Virus record (IMG/VR): IMGVR_UViG_3300006803_002084
Coordinates: 1 to 23,365 of that record
Reading direction: 5' to 3' (one strand)
Source of the DNA: a virus
Length of the DNA: 23,365 bases
Numbering within the stretch: the first letter of the stretch is position 1; every line of letters begins with the position of its first letter. Shown piece by piece: positions 8,185 through 14,825 of the stretch. Made by a program: the position numbers and the translations under genes. Under the pieces are notes generated by a model. That model saw only the letters and a program-made list of their open reading frames with translations, was not told where the DNA came from and ran no database searches.

Positions 8185-8238
8185 AGCGCTGACGTTGAGC
8201 GCGACACACAAGCCGATGAAAACCCAGTGAAAAAGACA

Positions 8239-8269
8239 TGCAGGTCTAGCGAGAATATGCTATAAGTTA
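8239..8269 (+). promoter_or_regulatory. possible second promoter before the ssDNA-binding protein gene
   Basis: GCTATAA (8259-8265) followed by GTTATA matches the second box of the recurrent promoter, and TGCAGGTC (8239-8246) sits exactly 20 nt upstream where the first box would be, but matches it at only about half its positions. It may be a weaker or separately regulated start. The match could also reflect the palindrome that overlaps it (8259-8275). Confidence 0.35.
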
Positions 8270-8379
8270 TATAGCTATGTAGCTACATGGTCAGCACGAA
8301 AAGCACAAAGTCCAAAGTCGAAAATACAAAGTCCAAAGTCTCAAAACGCAAAACGCAAAACACAAAAGGAACGCCACAC
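8259..8379 (+). promoter_or_regulatory. structured then A-rich leader of the ssDNA-binding protein gene
   Basis: Two inverted repeats stand side by side: GCTATA/TATAGC (8259-8264 and 8270-8275) and the perfect 12-bp palindrome ATGTAGCTACAT (8277-8288). About 80 bases of A-rich, G-poor sequence follow, built of short repeats, ending at AAAAGGA (8364-8370) and the ATG at 8380. In phage T4, gp32 represses its own translation by binding an unstructured leader nucleated by an upstream folded element. This layout is similar, so an autogenous operator is plausible. Alternatively the stretch codes for a Lys/Ser/Thr-rich N-terminal extension starting at 8287. Confidence 0.4.
8305..8340 (+). repeat. 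15-nt direct repeat in the leader
   Basis: ACAAAGTCCAAAGTC occurs at 8305-8319 and again, identical, at 8326-8340, a 21-nt period. Each copy itself holds two AAAGTC-like half units. A further run of CAAAACG/CAAAACA units follows at about 8342-8366. Such regular single-stranded A-rich units could serve as binding sites for a cooperative ssDNA/RNA-binding protein. Confidence 0.7.
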
Positions 8380-9417
8380 ATGGCAATCAATCCAGCACTC
8401 ACCCGTATGCTCGGTCAGGCCGCAAACAAATACAAAGGCGGAGGCGGTAACAAAGCCGCAAAGCCAGGTGACGGTCGCACACAGATCCGTCTTCTCATTG
8501 ACCCTTCAAAGCCGCTCGAACAGTTCTGGCAGGACTCTGCCGTTCACTGGATCAAAGCCGACGTTAATGGCAAGCCTCTTGTTGTTGTTGGCGACTGTGA
8601 CACCGTCTTCCAGCAGCCCTCTGTTATTAAAGCTGCGATCCAGATGGCCATCGACAATGCCACCGACGAGGACAGCAAGGAACTCTTCGAAAGCTGGAAG
8701 GAAAAGAAGTCTGTCATTTTTCCGGTCATCATTCGTCCTGAGACCGACACGCCTGTTCTGATGGAGCTTACGCCGACCACTTTCGGTAAGATCATGGATT
8801 TGATCACGATGTATGCGACATCTTTGCAGGATCCAAGCGATCCAAACTCAGGCATCGACATTACCGATCTCAACGCCGGTATGGACATCATCATCACCAA
8901 GACTGGCAAGGGTCTTAACACCAGCTATGACGTCGCGATTGCGCCAGCAGGTTCCAAGCCAGTTCCGGCAGATGTATTCACCAAGATGCCTGATGCGTTG
9001 GAATACGTGAAGCGCGAGTTCTTCCGTGGCGAAGAACAGAAAGCCCTGAACGCAATTCAGCAGATCGCCGGTATCGCAGTGCCACGCTTGGCAAACACAG
9101 CAGCAACACCCACAGCAGCGTTGACAGCGCCGTCTGCGGTTGTTCCAGATGCTACTGTTGCTGCACCTGCACCTGTTGCTGCACCTGCACCTGTTGCAGC
9201 ACCTGTCGTCGCTGCTGTTGTCGAACCTGTCGCTGTCGCGCCCGTAGACAATGACATCGCAACACAGATCGCGGCACTTCAGGCGCAGCAGGCCGCGCTT
9301 GTGAAGTCGCAGACAACACCTGCGGCTGTTGCAGAAGCAGAACCTGAGACTGCATCACCGATGCTCTCTGAGAGTGATGCAGACGCCATCCTCGCGGAAC
9401 TTGACCAGCTCAAGTAA
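8380..9417 (+). CDS. probable gp32-like single-stranded DNA-binding protein
   Basis: 345 residues from the ATG at 8380, which has AAAAGGA nearby; an in-frame ATG at 8287 lacks a site and would add a Lys/Ser/Thr-rich extension. The order of parts fits gp32: a short basic Gly/Lys-rich start (KYKGGGGNKAAKPGDGR), a core with TQIRLLIDPSKPLEQFW and AVHWIKADVNGKPLVVVGDC as in phage OB-fold SSBs, a flexible linker, and an acidic C-terminal tail ending ESDADAILAELDQLK that would recruit partner proteins. The gp32 zinc cysteines are not present. The linker (residues ~235-300) is almost only Ala, Pro and Val. It would coat ssDNA in replication and recombination; nuclease, recombinase and SbcCD-like genes follow. 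Identification rests on layout and context more than on motifs. Confidence 0.6.
   Translation: MAINPALTRMLGQAANKYKGGGGNKAAKPGDGRTQIRLLIDPSKPLEQFWQDSAVHWIKADVNGKPLVVVGDCDTVFQQPSVIKAAIQMAIDNATDEDSKELFESWKEKKSVIFPVIIRPETDTPVLMELTPTTFGKIMDLITMYATSLQDPSDPNSGIDITDLNAGMDIIITKTGKGLNTSYDVAIAPAGSKPVPADVFTKMPDALEYVKREFFRGEEQKALNAIQQIAGIAVPRLANTAATPTAALTAPSAVVPDATVAAPAPVAAPAPVAAPVVAAVVEPVAVAPVDNDIATQIAALQAQQAALVKSQTTPAAVAEAEPETASPMLSESDADAILAELDQLK
9157..9204 (+). repeat. 18-nt tandem repeat coding an Ala-Pro linker
   Basis: GTTGCTGCACCTGCACCT occurs twice in tandem (9157-9174 and 9175-9192), followed by a partial third copy. It encodes repeated VAAPAP units in the linker of the ssDNA-binding protein. 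Such a repeat can vary in copy number by slippage and would change only linker length. Confidence 0.8.
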
Positions 9418-9464
9418 CGCAGGTCATTCGATGCAGGTTCCCCTCCCTGGCCTGTATTGAACTC

Positions 9465-9490
9465 GATCCGTTTTCGCGAACGGATCTTTA
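9465..9490 (+). terminator. first hairpin after the ssDNA-binding protein gene
   Basis: GATCCGTT (9465-9472) and AACGGATC (9479-9486) form a perfect 8-bp stem with the 6-nt loop TTCGCG, followed by only three Ts. It is a weak terminator by itself or an mRNA-stabilising end; a second, stronger hairpin follows immediately. Confidence 0.5.
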
Positions 9491-9534
9491 CGGAGTGAGT
9501 GATTGGTCCTTCGCCAGACGCTCACTCCGTTTTT
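9490..9534 (+). terminator. intrinsic terminator upstream of the 5' nuclease gene
   Basis: ACGGAGTGAGTG (9490-9501) pairs with CGCTCACTCCGT (9519-9530), a 12-bp stem with one G-T pair and a 17-nt loop, followed by a run of five Ts (9530-9534). This is a standard Rho-independent terminator. It separates the highly needed ssDNA-binding protein from the nuclease gene, whose ribosome binding site GAGG (9537-9540) begins almost at once, so read-through must supply the downstream genes unless another promoter exists. Confidence 0.8.
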
Positions 9535-9545
9535 ACGAGGTTCAT

Positions 9546-10490
9546 ATGAAAAAGCACCATCTTATCATCGACGGTAATTCGTTGGGTTATTTCGCCAATT
9601 CAGGCAAGAAATTGTCCATTGGTGAGCTGCAGGTTCAGGCGATCTACAATTTCCTGCGCACCTTGCGTCAAGTCTATGCGCTGCACCAGCATTACAACGT
9701 GATCATTCTATGGGATGGTCTGTCTTGGCGCCATCAGATCAGAAGTGACTACAAGGAGCATCGCGATGTGGTCGAAAAGCTATATCAGATCAAACAAGCA
9801 GCCGCCAAAGATGCGTATCGCAAGCAGGTTCCTTACATCAAGCAGGCGCTTGGTTATATCGGTGTTCCTCAGATTTCGGCGGCAAATATGGAAGCTGACG
9901 ACCTTGCGGCGATCTTCACAGACAAGTTCACAGCGCGGGGTGAAACTGTCAAACTTATGACCGGCGACAAGGACTGGTTGCAACTTGTTGGGCCGAATGT
10001 GACATGGCACGACTTCATCAACAAACGCACCGTCACGCACAAAAACTTTGAGGAGTTTACAGGTGTTGCGACGTCGCGCCAGTTTGTTGAGGTCAAGGCA
10101 CTCGCTGGTGACGACGGTGATCTAGGCAAAGGCTCGGGCGTAGGTGGCATCGGTGAGAAGGGCGCAAAAGACTTTCTCAATAAATATGGCAGCTTTACGG
10201 ACTTCATCAACATGGTGTGTCTTGAAAAGTCCATAGATTTCAACAAACTACCAAAGAAACTTAAAGCGCTGGTTGAAGATGAACAAAAGGCGCTGAAGTT
10301 TCAGGAAAACATCTTGTTGATGGACTTGCGCACAGCGGCGCGTCCCGCACCCACTGGCATGACGCTCGATAAGGGCGTCCCGTCACACCACAAAATGGAG
10401 CGGTTCTGCGAGACCCTGCTCTTCAAATCCATTCTGCAAGAGTTCGACGATTGGTTGCGTGTCTTTCCGGCATTCAATCCGACAACCTAA
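9546..10490 (+). CDS. 5'-3' exonuclease / RNase H-type flap nuclease
   Basis: 314 residues from the ATG with GAGG 5 nt upstream; an earlier in-frame start at 9495 lies inside the terminator stem and is rejected. The metal-binding motifs of the FEN/RNase H family are in order: LIIDGNS near the start, WDG...RSDYKEHR, NMEADDLA, LMTGDKDWLQL and the helix-hairpin-helix-type region ALAGDDGD...GVGGIGEKGA. Length matches T4 RNase H (about 305) and T5 exonuclease (about 290). The enzyme removes RNA primers and 5' flaps during lagging-strand synthesis and would work with the DnaE polymerase and the ssDNA-binding protein encoded just upstream. Confidence 0.92.
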   Translation: MKKHHLIIDGNSLGYFANSGKKLSIGELQVQAIYNFLRTLRQVYALHQHYNVIILWDGLSWRHQIRSDYKEHRDVVEKLYQIKQAAAKDAYRKQVPYIKQALGYIGVPQISAANMEADDLAAIFTDKFTARGETVKLMTGDKDWLQLVGPNVTWHDFINKRTVTHKNFEEFTGVATSRQFVEVKALAGDDGDLGKGSGVGGIGEKGAKDFLNKYGSFTDFINMVCLEKSIDFNKLPKKLKALVEDEQKALKFQENILLMDLRTAARPAPTGMTLDKGVPSHHKMERFCETLLFKSILQEFDDWLRVFPAFNPTT

Positions 10491-10513
10491 TCATTCACCA
10501 AGGAGTTAGCTAT

Positions 10514-11602
10514 ATGGCTAAAACATCATCACCGCAGGACATCGTAAATGCTCTGGCAGGCGTCGGTCTGACCAATGACGAAGAAGCAACGCCCACCAAG
10601 TTTCTCGATACCGGCTTTCCGGTTCTGAACCACGCATCGAACGCAGATTGGGCAGGTGGTTTCCCTGTCGGTCGTGTGATCGAAATTGCCGGGCCACCAT
10701 CAGCAGGTAAAACGGCAATCGCGACACGCGCTATGGCAGCTGCACAGAAAATGGGCGGTATCGCTGGTTTCATGGATCATGAGCGCTCGTTCTCGATCAA
10801 GTTGTCACCAAAGCTGGGGCTCGACAACTCACCGGGGCGTTTCATCTATAAGAAGCCAGAGACCTTCGAAGCATCCATCGCGACCTTCCACCTTGCTGTG
10901 TCAACCATTCGCGACAAGAAGCTGATTGATCCCAAAGCGCCGATCTGTTGGGTCTTTGACAGTCTGGCCGCCATGACGCCCTACTCTGTGATCTATGACG
11001 ACAAGGGCAAGCGTCGTGATCCCAATTCGATCAACATGCGCGACAAACTGGCACTTGCGACCGCAACCTCTGTTCACTTTCCTGGCGTCACTCAGGTGGC
11101 CGAGGATTACGGCGTGTGCTGTATCTTCCTGAACCAGATGCGCACGAACATCGGCGTGATGTTTGGTGACAATCGCAAGACCACCGGCGGCAATGCACCT
11201 GAGTTCTACTTCTCGCAGCGGATGTGGCTGTCTTCGAAGAAGATCAAAGTCGGCACGGATGTTATCGGCATGGAAGTCACCGGTCAGTTCGTTAAGAACA
11301 AGGTGGCGCGTCCTTACGGTGAGGCAAAGTGGCGCTTCATGTTTGAGAAAGACGGCACAGGTCGCTTTGATCGTGAGCGGTCATTGATCGACTTCCTCGA
11401 AGCCGAAGGTCATCTGACAAAAGGTCGTCCGGGCTACATCGAATGGGATGGCAAGCAGTATTCGCGTGACCAGCTGACCGATCTTATTCGTGATGAAGGT
11501 GACGCTGGTTTTGACAAGCTGAAAGCGCTTCTGCCGGCATCCTACACACCGCCGGTTGTTGCTCAGATCAGCATAGAAGACGAAGACGACACGGTGTCAT
11601 AA
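10514..11602 (+). CDS. uvsX: RecA/UvsX-type recombinase
   Basis: 362 residues from the ATG 8 nt after AAGGAG (10500-10505). Walker A is GPPSAGKT (residues 60-67), Walker B is in CWVFDSL, and the DNA-binding L2 region has MRTNIGVMFGDNRKTTGGNA, with KTTGGNA at residues 222-228, very close to bacterial RecA. The protein ends in an acidic tail (SIEDEDDTVS) like RecA and UvsX. It should form filaments on ssDNA and catalyse strand exchange, driving recombination-dependent replication and repair. It sits after the flap nuclease and before an SbcD-like gene, the usual T4-like company. The L2 match is closer to bacterial RecA than to T4 UvsX, so either symbol is defensible. Confidence 0.92.
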   Translation: MAKTSSPQDIVNALAGVGLTNDEEATPTKFLDTGFPVLNHASNADWAGGFPVGRVIEIAGPPSAGKTAIATRAMAAAQKMGGIAGFMDHERSFSIKLSPKLGLDNSPGRFIYKKPETFEASIATFHLAVSTIRDKKLIDPKAPICWVFDSLAAMTPYSVIYDDKGKRRDPNSINMRDKLALATATSVHFPGVTQVAEDYGVCCIFLNQMRTNIGVMFGDNRKTTGGNAPEFYFSQRMWLSSKKIKVGTDVIGMEVTGQFVKNKVARPYGEAKWRFMFEKDGTGRFDRERSLIDFLEAEGHLTKGRPGYIEWDGKQYSRDQLTDLIRDEGDAGFDKLKALLPASYTPPVVAQISIEDEDDTVS

Positions 11603-11606
11603 TTAT

Positions 11607-11648
11607 CCCGCACTCCCCATTTGTCTGCGCTATAATAAAGTGCAAGCA
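11607..11648 (+). promoter_or_regulatory. recurrent bipartite phage promoter, copy 2
   Basis: CCCGCACTCCCC (11607-11618) is the first box with one inserted base, and GCGCTATAATAAAG (11627-11640) is the second, followed by TGCAAGCA. CGCA to GCTATAA is 20 nt. This is the most divergent clear copy, and its second box contains a perfect TATAAT. It reads into the ASCH gene at 11665. Confidence 0.6.
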
Positions 11649-11664
11649 AATATGGTGTGGAATA

Positions 11665-12138
11665 ATGAAGACAATAAGCATTTGGCAGCCCTTCGCGACT
11701 TTGATTGTGGAGGGCTGCAAGACCGTCGAGACAAGAACATGGCCAGCGCCAGCATCAGTTATCGGTCAGCGCATCGGCATCGCATCGACAAAGAATATCC
11801 TTCCAGGTCAGCGTGACCAGTGGAACGATCCGGTCTTTCGCATTCACTATGAAATGACCGGTATGCCGAATTATCTGGAGTTGCCGTTTGGGTATCTTCT
11901 GGGCACGGCGGTTCTTGATGCTGTCGATGTTATGACCGAAGAAATGATGGAAGATGTCTCGGACACGGAGTTGAACTTCGGTTGGTGGGAACCAGGCAGC
12001 TACGCTTGGCGTCTGACTGATCCGATCAAACTGGAACACCCCATCCCCATTCGGGGTCAGCAGGGTATCTACGAGTGGAAGGGCAAACTCGATGGACATG
12101 CGCAGAAAAGCGAAGAAGCTGGCAAAGAGCCTGATTAA
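11665..12138 (+). CDS. ASCH-domain protein
   Basis: 157 residues. The start MKTISIWQPFATLIVEGCKTVETRTW is the signature of ASCH domains (pattern SIWQPxAxLIxxGxKxxExR, residues 4-24), and FGWWEPGSYAWRLTDP...PIPIRGQQGIYEW closes the PUA-like barrel. ASCH proteins are thought to bind RNA or modified nucleotides; some have nuclease or amidohydrolase activity on modified nucleosides. They are frequent in phages, with no proven role there. The ATG is 26-30 nt after promoter copy 2 with only a weak GGA. The C-terminus overlaps the next gene by 47 bases. Confidence 0.8.
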   Translation: MKTISIWQPFATLIVEGCKTVETRTWPAPASVIGQRIGIASTKNILPGQRDQWNDPVFRIHYEMTGMPNYLELPFGYLLGTAVLDAVDVMTEEMMEDVSDTELNFGWWEPGSYAWRLTDPIKLEHPIPIRGQQGIYEWKGKLDGHAQKSEEAGKEPD

Positions 12139-12499
12139 GGTAGGCAGGCGAACATACGGCGGCATATACGAGCTAGGTGGGCAGGACGTCTACCTGGCAT
12201 GGCGCAAGACAGCAGAGGTCTTTCGTGGCGGCGAGAAGACACTCTCGGACGCGGTCGAAAATCACAAAGCATCCTGGGCGATGGACAACGACACGCTGAT
12301 TGAACTGCGCGTCAAGGGCGTCAAGATTGTCGGTGTTTGGGTTATGGACACGGACGACAAGTTTCTCGCGCCTATCGACGCCTTCTTCGACCAGTCCCGC
12401 GCCAAGATGATGAACTTCGGCACACGCGGCGGCGCGCTTCAGCGCTATCTACCCCTTGAGCATTTCCACATTCGCGCGGGAACGACGAAGATTAAGTAA
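12092..12499 (+). CDS. unknown protein with basic N-terminus
   Basis: 135 residues. I do not recognise the family. The start has GGAAGGG (12077-12083) at 8 nt and overlaps the ASCH gene by 47 bases in another frame; a second ATG at 12098 would shorten the overlap by only two codons. The first ~20 residues are strongly basic (MDMRRKAKKLAKSLIKVGRR), suggesting nucleic-acid contact. The rest looks like a small mixed alpha/beta domain, with VKGVKIVGVWVMD as a likely strand pair. No metal or catalytic motif is seen. Confidence 0.6.
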   Translation: MDMRRKAKKLAKSLIKVGRRTYGGIYELGGQDVYLAWRKTAEVFRGGEKTLSDAVENHKASWAMDNDTLIELRVKGVKIVGVWVMDTDDKFLAPIDAFFDQSRAKMMNFGTRGGALQRYLPLEHFHIRAGTTKIK

Positions 12500-12504
12500 A
12501 AGCC

Positions 12505-12547
12505 GAGCGCATCCCGTGCTCAAAATTGCTATAAATAATAAGTAAGC
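12505..12547 (+). promoter_or_regulatory. recurrent bipartite phage promoter, copy 3
   Basis: GAGCGCATCCC (12505-12515) is identical to copy 1, and GCTATAAATAATAAGTAAGCA follows (GCTATAA at 12528-12534). The spacing of CGCA to GCTATAA is 20 nt. The GTAAGCA tail is the same as in copy 1. It directly precedes the SbcD-like gene, giving a leader of roughly 20-30 nt. Confidence 0.72.
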
Positions 12548-12567
12548 AATGAACAAGGCTGGATCAC

Positions 12568-13665
12568 ATGACATACGGCGTCGTATCAGACATTCACGCG
12601 CATGCGTGGAATACATTTTCAAAGACAAACCCGGACGGCGTCAACTCCCGACTGCGCATGATCCTTGACGAGCTGGTGCGCGCGGCGCGCACCGTCAAGA
12701 CAGCAGGTGGTAGCACACTTGTTGTCGCTGGTGACATCTTTCACTCACGCGGCACAATCGACCCCGAAGTTCTAAATCCTGTGCGCCAGACCTTCGAGAA
12801 CATTCTCGGGATGGGTCTGGATGTTGAGATTATTCCGGGCAATCACGATCTGAAAAGCCGTGACACGACCGAGCTTGGATCTTCTGTTCAGAACCTCGCG
12901 CAGATCAGCATCACAGGCGGGCAGCTGCGCGTTCATAACCAGCCGGTGATCGTGACGGTAAATGGTCACAATCTTGGCTTCGTGCCGTGGTGCTATTCAC
13001 ATGAGGAGCTGCATGAAGGTCTTGAGACGCTTCGGGCTATGGCGGCGAAGTCAAATGTCACAGATCAGGTGGACGTGTTCATTCATGCCGGTATCGACGG
13101 TGTTCTATCTGGCATGCCTGCGAGTGGTCTGACACCCGCTGACCTGTCGAAATACGGCTTCCGGCGTGTCTTTGCTGGTCACTATCACAATCACGCCGAC
13201 ATGGGCGATGGCGTCTATTCTATTGGCGCTACGACGCATCACAGTTGGCGTGACGTCAATGCGCGCGCCGGGTTCCTGACAGTCAATGATGTAGGCGGCG
13301 TGACATTCAATGACACGATGGCGCCGAAGTTTGAAGATGTCACCGGCTTTGACGAGATGGAAATGGAGCTGGCCTGCAAAGGCAACTATGTGCGCTTCAA
13401 CGGGCCCGCTATGACGCAGCAAGATATTGACCTTCTGCGTCAGCAGTTAACCGCATGGGGCGCGCTTGGCGTGTCAATCCAGGTGCCCAAAGCAACCTCT
13501 CAAGCCGCGACCGCAAGTCCCGTCAAAGGCAAGAACCTCGACACCGTTGTTGAGGAGTTTGTCGATACAAACGCCAGCATTCCAGCCAGCGTTGACAAGG
13601 CGGCCGTAAAGACGCGCGCCGCAGAGGTGCTGCGCTCGGTGAGTGAAGTGGTGGAGGAGGTTTGA
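12568..13665 (+). CDS. sbcD: SbcD/Mre11-type nuclease subunit (T4 gp47-like)
   Basis: 365 residues. The five metallophosphoesterase motifs are present in order: SDIHAH (D8, H10), VAGDIFH, IPGNHD, VFIHAGIDG and AGHYHNH. After the catalytic domain (about 260 residues) comes a capping region, and a C-terminal part rich in Ala, Val and Lys that may bind the partner ATPase. With the SbcC-like product encoded at 16801 it should form the gp46/gp47 complex, which resects DNA ends to start recombination. In T4 the two genes are neighbours; here nine genes lie between their starts. The ribosome binding site is weak (GGA before ATCACATG), perhaps balanced by its own promoter at 12505. Confidence 0.92.
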   Translation: MTYGVVSDIHAHAWNTFSKTNPDGVNSRLRMILDELVRAARTVKTAGGSTLVVAGDIFHSRGTIDPEVLNPVRQTFENILGMGLDVEIIPGNHDLKSRDTTELGSSVQNLAQISITGGQLRVHNQPVIVTVNGHNLGFVPWCYSHEELHEGLETLRAMAAKSNVTDQVDVFIHAGIDGVLSGMPASGLTPADLSKYGFRRVFAGHYHNHADMGDGVYSIGATTHHSWRDVNARAGFLTVNDVGGVTFNDTMAPKFEDVTGFDEMEMELACKGNYVRFNGPAMTQQDIDLLRQQLTAWGALGVSIQVPKATSQAATASPVKGKNLDTVVEEFVDTNASIPASVDKAAVKTRAAEVLRSVSEVVEEV

Positions 13666-13835
13666 TGCCCGTTCCTGTTCTCGCAAAGGAGCTGCACGAA
13701 ATCCTCAAATCCTTATTCTGGATCTGGTTCGTCTTCGTTTTGCAGACGGCTATACTAGATTACCAGATCGGCAATCTGAAGGACCGCATCGAGATTCTCG
13801 AAGCCATCGCTCTTACCCTCCCGACTACCGACTAA
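13665..13835 (+). CDS. 56-residue single-pass membrane protein
   Basis: An ATG overlaps the SbcD-like stop (TGATG), 4 nt after a strong GGAGGAGG (about 13652-13660), and opens 56 codons to TAA. Residues ~14-31 (LKSLFWIWFVFVLQTAIL) form one membrane helix, and the rest (LKDRIEILEAIA) is an amphipathic helix that may oligomerise. No family recognised. The ribosome binding site and coupling make it a more credible gene than its size suggests. Holin-like function cannot be argued from this alone. Confidence 0.6.
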   Translation: MPVPVLAKELHEILKSLFWIWFVFVLQTAILDYQIGNLKDRIEILEAIALTLPTTD

Positions 13836-13841
13836 CGATCT

Positions 13842-13850
13842 GATATAATT
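13842..13850 (+). promoter_or_regulatory. possible extended -10 promoter
   Basis: TGATATAATT reads as an extended -10 (TGnTATAAT) about 25 nt before the next start codon. No good -35 and no copy of the recurrent upstream box is seen at the expected distance, so it may be a host-sigma promoter or chance in an AT-rich gap. Confidence 0.3.
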
Positions 13851-13876
13851 AAAGAAATCAGACAGTGAGGAATAAA

Positions 13877-14236
13877 ATGTCAAAACTCTTTACGATCACG
13901 TTCACCACACAAAAGCGCGTCAAGAAGTTCGACGCGCGGGGCAAGATGGTATCGGAGACCAACTTGGACACACCGGTCACGCTCAGCGCTTTGCCGCTTG
14001 CGACGGCGATGTCTTACTCGGGGTGTGACAACTTCAAAATCAGCGATCATGTGCCGACGCACACAGGCGGTCGTATGTCCGGATCGAGCAAGCCGGGTTG
14101 GGGCAACGCAGCTACCAAGAAATACACGCCGCGCAGTGATGCTCAAGCGACACCAAAGCAAGTCGTTGCTGGCAAGTCCGCTCAGCAAAAGGCCGCAACA
14201 ACAGGCGATTTGTCCGCCGCAATCAATAAGGCCTGA
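13877..14236 (+). CDS. unknown small protein
   Basis: 119 residues from the ATG 6 nt after GAGG (13867-13870); an in-frame GTG at 13865 overlaps that site and is less likely. I do not recognise the family. The first ~60 residues look like a beta-rich fold (LFTITFTTQKRVKKFDARGKMV), with the only Cys in YSGCDNF. The second half is rich in Gly, Ser, Ala, Lys and Gln and probably disordered, ending with a short helix (GDLSAAINKA). It opens a run of small genes leading to the methyltransferase. Confidence 0.6.
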   Translation: MSKLFTITFTTQKRVKKFDARGKMVSETNLDTPVTLSALPLATAMSYSGCDNFKISDHVPTHTGGRMSGSSKPGWGNAATKKYTPRSDAQATPKQVVAGKSAQQKAATTGDLSAAINKA

Positions 14237-14241
14237 CTTAC

Positions 14242-14553
14242 ATGGTAGATCAAGAACTTATGACAGAGCTGGCTGACGGGACATTTGACCCGTCAGCAAA
14301 GCGCGAACCTTTGCAGTATCTCGTTGGTGTCTGCGAAATGGGAGCAGACGGTCGGATCAGGGGCACGCATCACGTATCCTCGACCGTCGCAACCTCGCTC
14401 AACGCAGCAAAGGCATGGGCAATCAATGATACCGCCTGTGACTGGGGTTACGACGCGGCCGATATAGAGAGTTTGCACGTCCTGTTCGTTATGACGACGC
14501 CAGTCGGCGTCAATATTGACTTCGTTGAATACGACGAAGGTGTTCAGACATGA
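14242..14553 (+). CDS. unknown small protein
   Basis: 103 residues, five bases after the previous stop, with only a weak AAGG upstream. Acidic overall, with a likely mixed alpha/beta fold (QYLVGVCEMGADGRIRGTHHV, then LHVLFVMTTPVGVNIDFVEYDE). No family, metal-binding or catalytic motif recognised. The stop overlaps the next ATG (ATGA), so it is probably translated together with its neighbours. Confidence 0.55.
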   Translation: MVDQELMTELADGTFDPSAKREPLQYLVGVCEMGADGRIRGTHHVSSTVATSLNAAKAWAINDTACDWGYDAADIESLHVLFVMTTPVGVNIDFVEYDEGVQT

Positions 14554-14825
14554 CCGAAGAGCAATATGCCGAGTTCTTCCACATCTGGAACATCATCTTC
14601 TCAACGCTCTGGCCCAAAGAGGAGCCGGATATGATGGTTTATCGGGTCGAGAACCTTCCCGAAGATCCAAACGTCAAGATTTTTGCATCGCACTTCACAG
14701 GTCCGGTGCCGCTCACACATACGCTGGTCGGTGAGCCCTTGATCAAGATCGTTTCGCGGGAGGTTGTCTGCGACCTTCTGAAAGAAAAATTCAACATTGT
14801 TTCTGACCTGATGGTGGCCGCATGA
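14550..14825 (+). CDS. unknown small acidic protein
   Basis: 91 residues, coupled to its neighbours by four-base overlaps on both sides. A Trp- and Phe-rich helical start (EEQYAEFFHIWNIIFSTLW) is followed by a likely beta segment and a C-terminal helix (REVVCDLLKEKFNIVSDLMV). The start could contact a membrane or a partner. No family recognised. Confidence 0.55.
   Translation: MTEEQYAEFFHIWNIIFSTLWPKEEPDMMVYRVENLPEDPNVKIFASHFTGPVPLTHTLVGEPLIKIVSREVVCDLLKEKFNIVSDLMVAA

Noticed and set aside
8305-8366. CRISPR-like repeat array
   Set aside because: The repeats are 15 nt with 6-nt gaps, A-rich and only two exact copies, far from CRISPR repeat-spacer dimensions, and there are no cas genes.
8287-8379. 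N-terminal extension of the ssDNA-binding protein from ATG 8287
   Set aside because: That ATG is inside a palindrome with no ribosome binding site, and the extension is coded by simple A-rich repeats; the ATG at 8380 has AAAAGGA upstream. Kept only as an alternative, because a basic Ser/Thr-rich start is known in gp32.
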